NCBI GenBank assembly: GCA_023014365.1
Contig: JAEBUN010000004.1
Coordinates: forward strand, 2,232,001-2,296,000
Length of the DNA: 64,000 bases
Origin: Lepiota brunneoincarnata
Taxonomy: Eukaryota; Basidiomycota; Agaricomycetes; Agaricales; Agaricaceae
Direction: 5' to 3'
Part shown: positions 1-12,278 of the stretch, piece after piece
How the letters are laid out: each line of letters begins with the position of its first letter
Position numbering within the stretch: position 1 is the first letter of the stretch
The notes under the pieces: generated by a model
Database searches by the model: none
What the model saw: the letters and a program-made list of their open reading frames with translations, nothing else
What the model was told of the DNA's origin: nothing
Made by a program: the position numbers and the translations under genes

Positions 1-1014
1 GACTCGTAGTCGTATGCCTGTTTGGTAGAGCTAGTATCTGGAACTACCCTTTTCTCTGCGAGGAATGGGGAACGAAAAGAGATAGAGTTCCAAGGCTTGT
101 TTGGGCCAATAAAGTGAATTGCATTGATTTGGGAGCCGTATCGCTCATATGCTGGCGCATAGCTGAGAATTCAGAGAGTTGTCAGCTTCCGAGGGATGGC
201 AGCGAACGGCATGAACTGACGTGTATGCAGCTGTTGGGGTCGTGTTGTAGGTAAAACTCAGCCTGTGCCAGTTTCCAGCACGCCATTCGTTGAGGAGCCC
301 TTGGTCTCCACCGTCCCAAGAACCTTTAGATTTGAGCAATTTATTGAGCTCACTGAATTTGTCTTGACCCGGAGAAAGAACGAGCACCCCAGAGTTGAAT
401 ATGTCGGGCCAACCTACGTCTGGCGCTGCTGCAAATTCATGTTCTATGTTGAATAAATGCGAAAGTGGTCGAATGGGGAGAACGTCGGCGTCAAGAAAAA
501 CGATTTTGGCATATTGGACCAAACGGAAAACATGGAGTTTGGTAAGGACAGTAGTAAGGTCTGGGCGGCCTTTAAGGAATGGGAGTCAGCTAAAGCACCC
601 CGGGACAGTTTGATGCGAAAGGAGCTGAATATATGCGCTTTTGCAGCGACAGCCTGCGAGCTTATCAGGCTCGTTGACGTTTCTCGCTTGATGGGATCTG
701 TCTGCACTCGCACGAAAGGCAGGGCGGGGGAACAAACGCGTCGGTGTGTGATACTCACCGAGGAGTTTCAGGTTGTTATTATTTTCCTGTTCAAGGATTT
801 CAACACCAATGACCAGGTTAAATGCTCGCCGAAGGAGCTTGATTGTGGCGACGTCGACGGTTTCTGGCGTTACAAGACAGACGGTCTGGAAGGGGACTTG
901 TGGGTAAACGGGAGGGAGTGGGTGAACATCTCTCAGAGCGGCCACTTGAGCGAGTGCGCCAGGAAGATACGCATCGGAAGAAACGAGAGTGACGAAGGCA
1001 TACGGGCCAGCCAT
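1..1014 (-). CDS. glycogenin-like glycosyltransferase (GT8), 3' end outside window
   Basis: Glycogenin starts glycogen by glucosylating itself from UDP-glucose. Exons (minus strand): 1014-759, 569-221, 162-1, continuing past the left edge. The start is the ATG in front of MAGPYAFVTLVSSDAYLPG, the usual GT8 opening strand. After the first splice the reading runs LLGRPDLTTVLTKLH and then FLDADVL at about residues 108-115, which holds the DxD metal/UDP-sugar motif (DAD); SGVLVL and GDQGLLN follow, both typical of glycogenin. The last exon reads HFIGPNKPW, also a family signature. Introns are 189 nt (ends AAG) and 58 nt. The C-terminal glycogen-synthase binding part is not in the window, so full length cannot be judged. 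Family call is strong; self-glucosylating activity is inferred. Confidence 0.88.
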
Positions 1015-1264
1015 CAAACCGCACAGGCAGAAAAAAAAAGACTGCAGTGGCGGGGACGCAGATATGAAATGGAAGTTGAGTGTCAAGGGAAGTCGAAGAA
1101 AAGTGACACAGGGGGATCGGGACAGGGGTCACCAACACCGTGACACCAAAATCACTGTTTCACGATTAACGACCCGAAATTCTAGAAAGCCACTTTGTTA
1201 TCACGTTCGTGCTGAGTAGTCGTGTTGACGTCATCCACATGGTTTTTTTCACTGTCCTCTTACC

Positions 1265-3560
1265 ATGTTTTTCCGTCGGATAGTGCTCGCCACACATCGC
1301 TCTGCTGCATCCGCTTCACTCCGTCCCTCCTTCTTTACCCGCGCCCCTCCAACACTCATCTCCATTCCCCGACGCCATTTTCTCTGGATCATCCCCCTTG
1401 CCGGTGGCCTCACCCTCTATCTCCTCCCGAGACCCAAGTCGCTCCTTCCCTCCATCTTCTCCTCTCCAACCCTCATCCCTTGTCCATGTCCTCAGCCTCA
1501 GCCTCCTGTAAACCCTATCATATTCTCTCCCTCCGAGGCCGATAGGTCGATCGTTGTTCGTGTTACCCAACTTCTCCGCGAGCACGTATGGGAGCCCATC
1601 CTCACAGCAAAACGCTTCATCTATCTTTTCGTCCTTTTTGTGCCCGTCATTGCTTGTAGCCCTATGCTTCTGATTGGAAAACCGGAGAAACGGTTCAAAG
1701 GCGATAAGTGGGGGGCTGTCTGGTGGTACGGTTTGCTCGTCCGTCAGATGGAATCTGCAGGTCCTACTTTTATCAAAGTCAGCTCTTCATTCGTCTTTGA
1801 ACTTGTGTACTCGCTAACCTTCTAATTGCAGCTCGCTCAGTGGGCCGCATCTAGGAAAGATATCTTTCCCGCCCCACTCTGCGAGGAGCTAGGATCCCTC
1901 CACTCACATGGAAAGCCGCACTCGCTGGGGCACTACCAAGAAGGTGATAGAGGACGTCTTCCAACGACCTTTCGAGGAGGTATTTGAAGAATTTGACCAA
2001 GTCCCCTATTGGAACCGGTGCGATTGCTCAAGTGAGTTCTTCAGCACGATCGATACATCGTATCCTGACATGTCAACAGGTCTATCGAGCAACCCTCAAA
2101 AAGGATCTTATTCCGCCTTCGTATCTCGGGCCCTAGGCGAAAGCGCAAGTCAGCTGGAGGCGCTTTCGCACCCGTAATTCTCAAACAACCCCCTCCATCC
2201 GTTCCAACAGCTTCAGTTGCTATCAAGATCCTCCATCCTCGAGTATCAAAGACCATTTCTCGCGACCTCTCTATTATGCACTTCTTTGCTCGAGTTATTT
2301 CGTTCTTCCCCGGCATGAGGTGGATTTCTCTACCCGAAGAAGTCGAGGTATTCGGGTCTATGATGAACCGACAGCTTGACTTGAGAAATGAGGTCGAGAA
2401 CTTGATTGTATTCGAGAACAACTTTGCCCCAAGGAAAGTGCCTGTTACGTTCCCAAGACCTCTCAAGATCTGGTCAGCAAAGGAGGTTCTTATCGAAGAA
2501 TACCAGAATGCGCTGCCAATGGAACTATTCTTGCACAACGGAGGGGGACCCTATGATGATCAGGTTGCTACGGTTGGGTTGGATGCCTTCTTGGTATATT
2601 CCATCTACCTTGGTTCTTTTCTTCCCTGACCTTGCCTAATCTATAGAACATGCTGTTGCTCGACAATTTTGTGCATTCTGACTTACACCCAGGCAACATC
2701 ATGGTCAAATTCAGCAAACCACTGAGTACCCGCATGCTGCTCGAGAACCTATACAACCATGTGTTCCGCAAGAAAGGCTCCGAGTATGACGGCAACAACC
2801 TCTCTTCCTCCTTGATCGTACCCGCAGACTACTCGGACTCGGACGCGATCGTCTCGCACCTTCGAGAGCTCAAGGATAAACCTGTTGAATGGCATACAGA
2901 GCTCGAGAGATTACACCAAGCGGGATACATTCCCGAGATAGTCTTCATCGATGCAGGGTTGGTCACGACGCTCGACACAACGAACCGCCGTAACTTCCTC
3001 GACCTCTTCCGTGCCGTGGCTGAGTTCGATGGATATCGGGCGGGTCAACTCATGGTCGACCGTTCTCGTTCGCCAGGACTTGCTATCGAAACAGAAACCT
3101 TTGCGCTCAAGATGCAACATCTCGTCCTCAATGTCAAACGCAAGACCTTCTCCCTCGGACAGATCAAGATTTCCGATATCCTTACCGAGGTTTTGAAAAA
3201 CATCCGTGAGCACCGCGTGAAACTCGAAGGCGATTTTATCAATACCGTAATCTCTATGTTGTTGCTGGAGGGAATTGGTAGGCAACTGGACCCTGGTTTG
3301 GATTTGTTTGCTAGTGCGCTGCCGATCTTGAGGCAGTTGGGTGGCCAGATGGCAACGAGAGAAAGCATGACAATGGACTTGCCGAGTACCAACTTGGGTG
3401 CGTTATTGAAGGTTTGGGTGTGGGTTGAAGCGAGGTCGTTCATCTCCGGAGCGATCGTGGACGCAGATGATTTAATCAAATATGACTGGTACGTTTTTTC
3501 CTCCTACTGTGGCTTTCCGCTGTAGAATGACTTGTCGGTAGGTTCTGTCCCAGTATTTGA
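1265..3560 (+). CDS. ABC1/UbiB-family kinase-like protein, ADCK2/Cqd1 type (apparent frameshifts)
   Basis: Atypical ABC1 kinases of this type (human ADCK2, yeast Cqd1) sit in mitochondria and affect coenzyme Q handling. Exons 1265-1777, 1832-2031, 2080-2593, 2647-3488, 3542-3560, about 694 aa. N-terminus is Arg-rich (MFFRRIVLATHRSAASASLR), fitting mitochondrial import, followed by hydrophobic stretches. Family motifs seen: GPTFIKLAQWAASRKDIFP (KxGQ region), GTGAIAQVYRA, SVAIKILHP (ATP-binding Lys), HSDLHPGN (catalytic loop) and VFIDAGLV (metal-binding DxG). The conserved frame breaks by +1 three times: at GGGG 1927-1930, CCCC 2003-2006 and GGGCCC 2128-2133. The three add up to a restored frame. 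No GT...AG intron explains them, so either run-length errors or a decayed gene. Start ATG has TACC in front. Confidence 0.85.
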
Positions 3561-4410
3561 GCATTCACATGGTTGTGCGTGCACTCCTACCATACTTTAC
3601 GGCATCTCTTGTTAGACTTGTCCCGGTCTAGAGCAATGCTCTTTATCTATCTTGGACTCGTGTATTTTACTAACAGTAGCAATAGTTCACTCTCACGATA
3701 AGACGAGACACAAACAAACACTCAGTCATTTGTGCATTGGGCGAACGAGAACACCCACAAATTGTTCTTGTTCACTCATGACTCGAAACATCCGCTCAAA
3801 AGCGCCCAATAACTCGTGTCAGGTGGCGGTTAGCCGGGCATCCTCTAGCAGGATGAAGACCCTTGAAGGTCTTTTCGGGGCCCCGCAATGAAGCTGGACA
3901 TAACGCCCACGGAACCTATCTCTCTGGCCACAACTGCCTCATCGAAACCGGTTTCCGATCTCCGACAAAAATACGCGTTACGTGTGTGCTCAACGTTTAA
4001 TATTTACCCTTGGGCACAACTGGAGAGTAAGTACTTGCGAGCCACAACTGGAGCTTGGTCATGGTACCCTGGATGGTCTCCGCAACCCACCCCTTGACCC
4101 GATATTGGGTGAATTCATGTCCGGAGGCTATCTGGTATTCTGCAGTCCGTCGGTGGTCGGTGACTTGGGTTCAAGGTGGGTGGCTTCGGGCCTTTCGCAA
4201 AAATTTAGCCCCTCGTTGACCGACGACCGTCACCGTTCGCGCGTCTAGACATTTACACCTGATCTTACAGCTGACCGAATCGCGTGACCCCAGGCTTCAA
4301 GCTTTAAAATTGACTGTGTTACTACCTACTTCGAGGACGGGTACCAATTATTCCCGTGTATCGACACGAGATCTGATATTCTCGTTCGATCTCAAGTCCA
4401 GAAACCTTCC
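3561..4410. other. intergenic, no gene recognised
   Basis: About 850 bases between the stop of the ABC1 kinase and the stop of the beta-lactamase-like gene (the genes converge). It must hold both 3' UTRs. Small open frames exist (for example near 3652-3891 and 3982-4248) but show no recognisable domain, no splice-consistent extension and no codon pattern like the neighbours. I see no tRNA or repeat. Confidence 0.6.
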
Positions 4411-6566
4411 TTAAATCCTCACAAACCGCACTCCCCCAGACGGGTACACCAACTCATCGCCATCCCAGTAAATGAGGTCAATCGGTGCACCACGGCTAAA
4501 CAAGCCATTGTCGATGGAGACCCAGTATGGCAAACAGCCAGCTAAAGGGTCATTGTTCAGCGCTTTTCTGCCAAAAGCTAGTCTTTTGGGTCAAGTGTTA
4601 AAAATATTAAATTCCGAACTATTATGCGAACAAGACACGGACCTAAACTCTCCTGGCCTTCCCGTGCCCCACAATGCGACAGGGTAGGGCTTGTCAGAGC
4701 TGACATCTGCGTCCTCGATGATCCGCAAGACATCAAATCCACGGACAGTCAATCGAGTCAGATACAGCCTGCCATTGATGATTTTCACTTCCGCAGAGGT
4801 ACCGTTCCTGTCTTCGCTGCTGCCCGATGCGCCTCTCCAGTGACCTACATATACCCCGCTGACTCGTTTTTCCAGTAACGCCTGAATGGCTGGTTGGAAC
4901 AGTGATACGACTTGGTGCACTATTTCCGCTGTGTTGGCATAGGTGCCTGTCATCAAGGCGATGACGCCATACGAGTATTCGGGGACAAGGACAAATTCTG
5001 AATGATACCCAGGGAGATTCCCTCCTAGGTAACACGATTGAGTCTCAGGGAAGATGATCAGATGTGGTGTGCAATGTGCACGAACCCTTCATGTACAGGC
5101 GAACGTCATCTAGTGTCATGATCTCCCAAGGCGCGCCAACTTCTTGGAATCCATCCTTCCACGTATAGAGAGGATGTAACCATTCCCTTACGATATGCTC
5201 TGATAATAAGCCGTTAGAATTAGGATCCAAGAGGGACTGCATAACAGCCTCTAAATCGGCAAGGGAGCTATATTGACCACCTGCGGGTGCATCTTCGTCG
5301 TCAAATGCAAAGTCCTGGGTATATTTAGTAAGGACACAGAATTGACGAGTGCGAAAGGAAGGGCGACTAACGGCCCACTCATGACTCTCATTAGGAACGG
5401 CCAAGTTAGCAACAAGCGGAGTGCCATATGGTATATGATAGAAGCTACTGTTGAGACCAAGTGGCTGGAAGATATCCTGTTTAATGAGGTCTTCGTGGGA
5501 TTGAGGCTGTTGCTCTGGATGGGAGCTTGCGCGTTTGTTGGCGGCCACGTTGGATAGTCCGAGCAAATTGATGCCGGTGTTTGAATAGATGGGGTAGTCG
5601 TAGGGCAGGTTCATAAGAGGGTACTTGTTGACGGAGTCGACCAGTTGCCTGTAGGTGCGCTTCGGAGGAAGAAGATCACCACTTGCACGCATTCGCTTCA
5701 AGGATGGGATTGAGGAATTTTTCGGCCATTCACCAATGTCAATGGGCGGATAGTCTCGGCCTATGCCTAAAGAGGTTACCTGATTAGCATTCTAAGCACT
5801 CGGGGAAGAGCACAGCGCCTACCAGACATATGACTAGCGAGCTGACGGAGGGTGACCCGAGGCCGGGATGCTTGTGAATAGTGACCTTTGTTGCCACTGA
5901 GGTGGTCAGACCACCCATAATCGGGATATTTGATTTCTGGCAGGAGTTTTTCCACTGGCTCATCCCTTCGAAGTTATGTCAAGTGTGAACAAGACATAAG
6001 CCGCGCGGATGAAGGACTGACAAATTCAATGCACCCCGCTCACGAAGAATTAGAGTCTCGAGCATCGTAAACATCTTAGTGATGCTTGCGATGCGGTAGA
6101 TAGAATTTCTGGAAACAGGGCTCGAGCTCGTTTCGTTGGCCTTGAGGACACCATAACCCTGCTCGAAGATAGTTCCGGACGAAGTCACCACCGCAATAGA
6201 GAGACTGTCGATGTCTAGATGAGAAGTGCGTTCGGACAGGAGAGTGTGAAGTCGCCTGGAGCTTTCTGCGAGGGGACCTTCATTCTGTTGCAGGGGTTGT
6301 TCTCTGAGGAGGTGGTTAGGGAGGGGGAATAAACACCCATTGTTGTTGGACCCGGCCGATGGGGGCGCCGATCCACCAGGGGAGGGGAGATGAAGGTCCG
6401 AGGCCCCATCATAGCGTAAGTAGACAATCCAAAGTCCCGCTAGACCGAGCGCCCATAGGCCCACTCCCTTCATACAAAAAGGCTTCCTCCCTCTTGCCCT
6501 TGTTGGCACTTTGTGCTCGACTTCAGGGACCTGATCCATTGCTTGAAGGTAGGCACCGGATAGCAT
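4411..6566 (-). CDS. membrane-anchored serine hydrolase, class C beta-lactamase fold
   Basis: Exons (minus): 6566-6022, 5965-5823, 5766-5372, 5314-5086, 5024-4643, 4567-4411; total 1851 nt, 616 aa, all phases match. One transmembrane helix near residues 35-52 (GVGLWALGLAGLWIVYLRY) follows a basic stretch, suggesting a type II membrane protein. Catalytic motifs of the family are present: SxxK as SITK (IASITKMF), YxN as YSN (IYSNTG), and a third-motif equivalent KGGNLPGYHS. These eukaryotic relatives (LACTB and related esterases/peptidases) act on esters or small peptides; they do not imply antibiotic resistance. Substrate unknown. The start may instead be the in-frame ATG at 6539. It lies head to head with REV7. 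Confidence 0.85.
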
Positions 6567-6737
6567 TGGACAAGAATAGCGATATCATACGCAGGCGATC
6601 CTGGTTTGCCCAGGATTTAGACATGGTGGGAGAATTACTTTGGGTACATAACACATCACTGCCAATCGTGATATTCACGACCTTGACGTACCTCAGCACA
6701 TTCTCGTTTTACGTGCTTTCCACGTTGTTATGATGCT

Positions 6738-7806
6738 ATGACTGAAAACCGAACACTCACGTTCAACGGCAAGATTCATTTTGTTACATGTTCCTACCTG
6801 TATTGAGACTCCGAGACAGAGACCATTCGCGGGATTGCAGAATTCAGTGCGTTCGAATATTCCTCTTGAAGAGACCTTAACTGACTTTGGAACATTTCTT
6901 TCCCTCCTCATATCCTCGCGGCTCATAGTTGAAGTTGCTACCCACACCATCCTTTATGTTCGCCAGGTCTATCCACCGGATATCTTCGTACGGCGTAAGA
7001 AGTACGAAACACCCGTGTACCAGTCGCGCCACCCTGCACTCAATGAGTATGTCTCTGGTGCAGTCAAAGCTGTGCGCGATGAGCTTGAGCAGGTGTGTTA
7101 TTGGTACTTGGTTGTAATATAGCGACTCTCAAGCATGGGGGTAGGGCAACGTTGAAAAAGTAATTATTGTTATCAAAGACCAGAACCAAGTGGCCCTGGA
7201 GCGATTCATCTTCTCCGTGGAACATATGATCCAAGTCGAGGCTTTCGACAAGGATACAAGGTACTTGTTTTCCGTCTGATAGCCAAAGTCCAGGAGCAAA
7301 GCTCTCCAGTAGTGTTGAAAATGCAATGACGCCTGGAGGTCTCGCACAGTACTTCCGATCATTCTTGATCAAAATCAATATGATTGAGTCCGTGCTCGGA
7401 CAGCTGGAGCTTGGAGGTATGTCGATATCATGGCCCTCAGCTTGCCCTTGAATCTTGTATTTAGACAACATTTCCTTCGCAATCATCTTGGAACTAAAGG
7501 AAGGCACAGTACCAACGGTTTCGCACACCAAAGTTAGTTGGTTGTTTCACGACCTTGAAATTGTACTAATTCTCAAGCTTCTTAGGACCCTCCGCCCTGG
7601 ATACCCGCAGAGTCACAACATACAACGTCGGGTACTTCAGATGACGCGGAGCTGCATATGTTGCGGGCAGTCAACACCGGAATCGTCAATGTAAGGTAGT
7701 TTGTTTCAGAAACATTGATCAAATGGCTGACCCTCTGTTGTAGTTATCCGTGGCCGTCCAGGAATCCGGGGAGAAGTTACAGCGCCAGAAGGACCTGGTC
7801 ATGTAG
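6738..7806 (+). CDS. REV7: REV7/MAD2L2-like HORMA protein, DNA polymerase zeta accessory subunit
   Basis: REV7 bridges Rev3 and Rev1 in translesion synthesis by closing its HORMA safety belt around peptides. Exons used: 6738-6782, 6841-7092, 7145-7260, 7310-7416, 7465-7532, 7586-7690, 7744-7806; 756 nt, 251 aa. The diagnostic core is EVATHTILYVRQVYPPDIF, then RKKYETPVYQSRHPALNEYV, closely like the MAD2B helix and following strand. The later exon carries NVEKVIIVIKD and a C-terminal part consistent with the belt. The first exon is the weak point: its donor (GTTACA) is not ideal and the 5' end could lie elsewhere between 6620 and 6840. The divergent neighbour starts at 6566. Confidence 0.85.
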
Positions 7807-7882
7807 TAAATTTAGGCCATGAACTGTTAAAGCGAACAAGAATAATATACAGGGCGTGAGGCAGCGAAAATACTTGAATAAA

Positions 7883-9700
7883 CTATATGTCCACACGAAT
7901 CCGCTGAATTGTAGGTATGACGCGGTCCCATTCATCCATTGCCTGTGAGTGCAATCATGAGGACAACCGTATAGATCCAGTTGAGAGGCCGTCGACCTAC
8001 TGCTTTGTAGAATTCAATTTGACCACCAGCAAACGCCCCGAGCATCTCTTTCATCTCCGCTTCTTTAGCGTGCTGGAAGATAACTTGTTCCCGGAGTGTT
8101 TCATCGCTGAAGGCATCAGAGGTCTCGTGCGCTGTCGTCACGGCATCTTGCAGCTGAGCCAGTGTCAACATGGCGAGGAAGACCAAGGGAGAAATGAGCT
8201 GACCTCCTTGATTTTGGCATCTAATTTACGCATTTTCTCAACTCGGCTTCGGTCGTCGTCGGCGCCGCGTAGTGCATCCACGCGGTCTTTGATATAAGCC
8301 CCCAAACCAAGCCCAGTGCTACCTGCGTGTCCACTGATGACTGCGGCAAGACGATCGCGTTCAGCCGTCACACCCGAGAGATACTCGGAGAGCTCTTCGA
8401 AGTCTAGCTGCTTCTGGTCGCGTAGTTTGAGCACTGCACGGTTTGCATGGGAATAAGTCAACAGTGAATGCAGATGACTGAGTAAAGGGTCGGTAGTTGT
8501 GTGGGTCTGATGGAGATCAGTCTAAATGGTCTTAGGCACCAGAGCAAATAGCATACTGTGTGTCGCAGAAGTGCCGAAAATTCTAGCAGTGTGTTTGAGA
8601 AGTGGTTTAGAGGATCCGTTATTCCCGATTCCAAGAAGCCTAGTCCCTGAACCGCCACCGCCAAGTCGTGATAATCTGCAGTGAGGTCTTCACCAGATTC
8701 AGGGTTTCCGTCTCATTCAGCCTCAGATTCACGGGTAGAAAAAGTGGATTGCATGGAAACTCACCACTTGTTCTATTCCTAATACGGGTGTATAGCCTAT
8801 CCGTATGGTTCAGGCCCTCTTCGAACTTGTCCACTCCCTCCCGCATCGTCAAAAATCTTTCATCGGGCTTCTTGACACGAGAAAACGCGTTGAGCAGGGT
8901 GTCTGAGATGTTGTCGATTATACTCGGGGAAGGTTCTGGGCCTGGTGGGTGTGCAACATGCTGGTGCATATACACATGCTAACGGGCTGTAAGACGGATG
9001 ACGCACCGCTGAGAGGGGAGACAACCTACCCATTCTGTTGACTCAAAGAAAGCTCGGATTAGAGTACTGCGTTGCAGTGTAGCGTGTCGTGCTATCCTCT
9101 GCAAGAACCGATGAAGACTAAGTTGAAATGTCAGTGGCAGTACAAGTTTGAGGTAAGGTATCTTACTCAAGCCTTCGGCGTTCGATGAATTCAGGGCTAA
9201 ATCTATCACCAGTAATATACTCTGTAGATCAGGTTTCAGCAGGCTACTGAGGTTGTTGGACAATGATCATACCTAGTCTGTGTTTGTCTGGAAGTGCAGG
9301 TACAACACAGGCAGGGAAGTCTCGTACTAGGTGGTCACGGAGAAAGACAAAGTCCTGGAATCGTCGTCGCGAAGAGGGGTTGGGAGTCGAGAATATAGGT
9401 AGATTTGTCTTTGGAGACCATGAAATCAGCAAGGCACGACAAGGCACCTTTGGGTCTTCGCACCTTTGCAGAAACGAGGTATGAAACATAGGCGTCTTTA
9501 GTCTCAGCGAGTTCTTTGACGGGGTCCTTGACCCAAGTTACCAGGTAGCCCTCCCATTTCGGCTCATGCGGGTCGCCTGAGTCCGTTGTACTCTGTCTGA
9601 ACCCAGGCCCAGATGGTGCGGCTGTATGGTCGTCGTAAGTCGGGGCAGAAGGGGACTCCCAGGTAACGCTATCGAAGACGTCTTCATCGTCGCCTAACAT
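7883..9700 (-). CDS. PX-BAR sorting nexin, SNX4/Atg24 type
   Basis: Sorting nexins of this class bind PI3P on endosomes and act in recycling and selective autophagy. Nine exons (minus): 9700-9464, 9408-9273, 9221-9167, 9117-9030, 8978-8765, 8675-8557, 8506-8204, 8153-8001, 7942-7883; exactly 1365 nt, 454 aa. The PX domain spans about residues 60-170: AYVSYLVSAK, RRRFQDFVFLRDHL, YITGDRFSPEFIERRRLDL, HRFLQRIARH. The rest is helical BAR sequence, with LTYSHANRAVLKLRDQKQLD and a final EFYKAAMDEWDRV, both typical of SNX4. The start is the ATG before LGDDEDVFDSV; the upstream frame has no support. All nine junctions keep phase. Confidence 0.9.
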
Positions 9701-9804
9701 GACTGACGACGTAATCTGACCAAGGCTGGCGCTGCGGGCTAGGCGAAGGGGACGGCCCTTCACATTCAACAAACACAAACACAACGTTGCCTCCGCTTGT
9801 CATC

Positions 9805-12174
9805 ATGCCTGTGCGGGTTGCGGCAATGCTACCCTTCATATTTATTTCTCTACTCTCCTTAATCCCCTCTGTTTTTGCTTTTCAGGTCCCAATTTCGGAC
9901 TCAGGTCACACTCATCCAAGTTCGCAACGTTTCCAGTGCTCAACTAAATGTTGCAGATTATTCAAGACAGATATGCAGCGGCATGTGGGCAGGAGACAAC
10001 ACGTACATAAATGGTGTGCCACAGACTTATGCGAATTGGTCAGAAACTAATTGTCCTTCAAGTTACGTTCGATAATGGCTCTCAGGGACAAGTGGCCATG
10101 GTCATATACGAATGGGCGGATGTACCCTACCTGGGAAAGGCGGGCTCGGCAGATGAAGATGGCCTTGTACCCGTAAGATCTCCTCTTATCAAAATTTTCG
10201 ATTTCTCCAATCATCCTGAAACAGAAAACATATGTATGCACATCTGATGCACTTGTTCGAGGGGATTGTACCCGGGAGCAGCTTGGGCATTTTATTCTGG
10301 ATCTCCCTCGTGATAAGACAATCAACGACACCAGTTTCTGGTCTGCCCGGGTGCTTCTACCTTCTAACGAAACCTCCGCGAACCCCGCTGCTGTTGTTTC
10401 TGCGAAGGAACTTGGGGACGGTGGCGGGGCGTCGCCCGCAACAGGACTCGATTTGCTCCAGAGGCGAGATGCACTCCTTACCCGACAGTCCATCAACCCA
10501 AGTCCTGGAGGCATTTTCACGTATAGCAGAACCATCCACTATGCCGTGAAAAAAACAGGATATTATTGCGTCGGTGCGTCCATTTCCACTCGGTTAGTTG
10601 TACTTATCTCATTGCTACTAGCTATACTACCCGTTTCGGCTTCTTCGACAAGCCGTCGCGCGGACACGGATGTTCCGTTCCATCCCAAGTACAAGGGTAA
10701 CATTCTTTTCAAAAACACCTTTGACGGCCAATTGGAAGCCATAGATTATCCTAAAGTGAACGTACGTGTCTCTTTTTCACACGCTATAAATGCGTCTCTT
10801 GACATATTTCTTGCAGTTTTATTTCGCAATGTCTGTGATATATGCTATTTTTGGATTGGCTTGGGGTTGGCTGTGTTACAAGCACTCGCAAGATTTGTTG
10901 CCCTTGCAAGTATGTCGAATTCTACTCCTGGTTTTTCCACTTTTGACACTCTGCAGAACTACCTTTCTGCCCTCGTCGCCCTCCTTGTTATTGAAATGGT
11001 AGCCAACTGGGGTTCGTACTAAAGGGAGATAATACTCAACTTTGGACTTATTTTCGTTCAGCTTACTACAGATACCTCAACGCGCACGGCAAGAGTACTG
11101 CTTCCACCATCTTCCTCATTGTCGGTAAGTAATTGCAGAAAATACTCCAGCTGACGATAGATCTTAACAAATTGCTGTAGTTTCTATTCTTGATGCTGGG
11201 AAAGCATCTATGTCATTTTTCATGTTATTAGTGGTCGCTATGGGTCTCAGTGTCGTCAAAGAAGCCTTGGGAAAAACCATGTTGAGATGCCAGGTTTTGG
11301 CGGGTGCTCATTTCATCTTTGGCAGTAAGTACACACCGCACACCTTCAACACCCCCATACCAACAATGCGCAGTTTTGTATTCTGTTGGAATAGTTGAAC
11401 TGTCTCTGGAATCAACATCCGCCCTAGTCCTCCTCATGTTCGTCGTGCCCCTGGCATTCACACTCAGTGGTTTTCTCCTCTGGATCATGTATTCATTGAA
11501 TGGTATGTTCCGATTGGCTTACTTCTTTTTGCAATATTAACGAATATCATTATAGCCACCATTAGCTACCTGCGGGACCGGAAACAACGCTACAAGTTGA
11601 AGATGTTCCAACGCCTACACTACATCCTTGTTTTTGTGGTCTTTACCATATTCGCGTTCTTCGTGGTTTCTTCTTTCGCATTTTCCGGTCGCCTTGCCGA
11701 AGGTAAGACCTTCTCTTCACTGACGTCTCCGAGAAGCTCAGACACCATTTAGACTTCGAAGCCAAGCAGTGGAGGGCTCGCTGGTGGTTATTGGACGGCT
11801 GGCTTGCTCTCCTCTATCTCGTTGCCTTCAGTGCTATCTCTTACCTCTGGCGCCCATCAGAAAACAACAGAAGACTAGCCATGTCCGACGAGATCGCCCA
11901 AGATGAACAGGATGCTGAGGATTATGATTTAGAGAGTCTTCACTCCCGACAAAGGCTGAGGGACGAGGATGATGATGACGCAACTCTTGTTGGCACCCGC
12001 AATGGTCGTCCCCACTCGATAGCGGAGGATCAAGTCGTCTTCGAGATCGGGGATGAAGATGAGGACGAGGAAGGTGTTGCCAAGAAACGTCTTGAGCGAC
12101 TCTCAGGAGAAAATGCAAACCACCCCGGCGAACGCGAAGGCCTTATGGTTGCAGATCGCAATCGAGATGATTAG
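9805..12174 (+). CDS. GOST/lung seven-transmembrane receptor family protein (PTM1/GPR107-like)
   Basis: Members of this family have a lumenal GOLD-like domain and seven helices and live in Golgi/endosomal membranes. Exons: 9805-9904, 9957-10013, 10063-10172, 10225-10573, 10622-10761, 10817-10909, 10957-11011, 11062-11124, 11181-11324, 11374-11502, 11556-11702, 11753-12174; 1809 nt, 602 aa. A signal peptide (MPVRVAAMLPFIFISLLSLI) ends near SVFAFQ. The ectodomain reads DYSRQICSGMWAGDNTYINV and KTYVCTSDALVRGDC. Seven helices fill about residues 250-500. The C-terminal tail is acidic (EDEDDEDDE-like), probably cytosolic. I first suspected a frameshift in exon 1, but a 52-nt intron at 9905-9956 resolves it. 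Confidence 0.9.
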
Positions 12175-12278
12175 ATATACAGTTTCCGGGACCCGGCAGG
12201 ACTTTTCCCCCACCACATGAGCCATATCCATGGCGACGTGTATTACTAAGTACAGCTATCTAATAAACATGTGCTAAA

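Noticed and set aside
457..1143. 228-codon plus-strand frame over glycogenin
   Set aside because: Antisense shadow of the glycogenin exons, which carry clear GT8 motifs.
4651..6566. Beta-lactamase-like gene as antibiotic resistance or recent bacterial transfer
   Set aside because: It has five typical fungal introns and a membrane anchor; eukaryotic LACTB-type homologues are common. No sign of transfer in base use.
9886..9960. Possible frameshift after the signal peptide of the 7TM receptor
   Set aside because: A 52-nt intron (9905-9956, GTCACA...TTGCAG) joins VPISDS to DYSRQICSG in the right phase, and the exon sum then divides by three.
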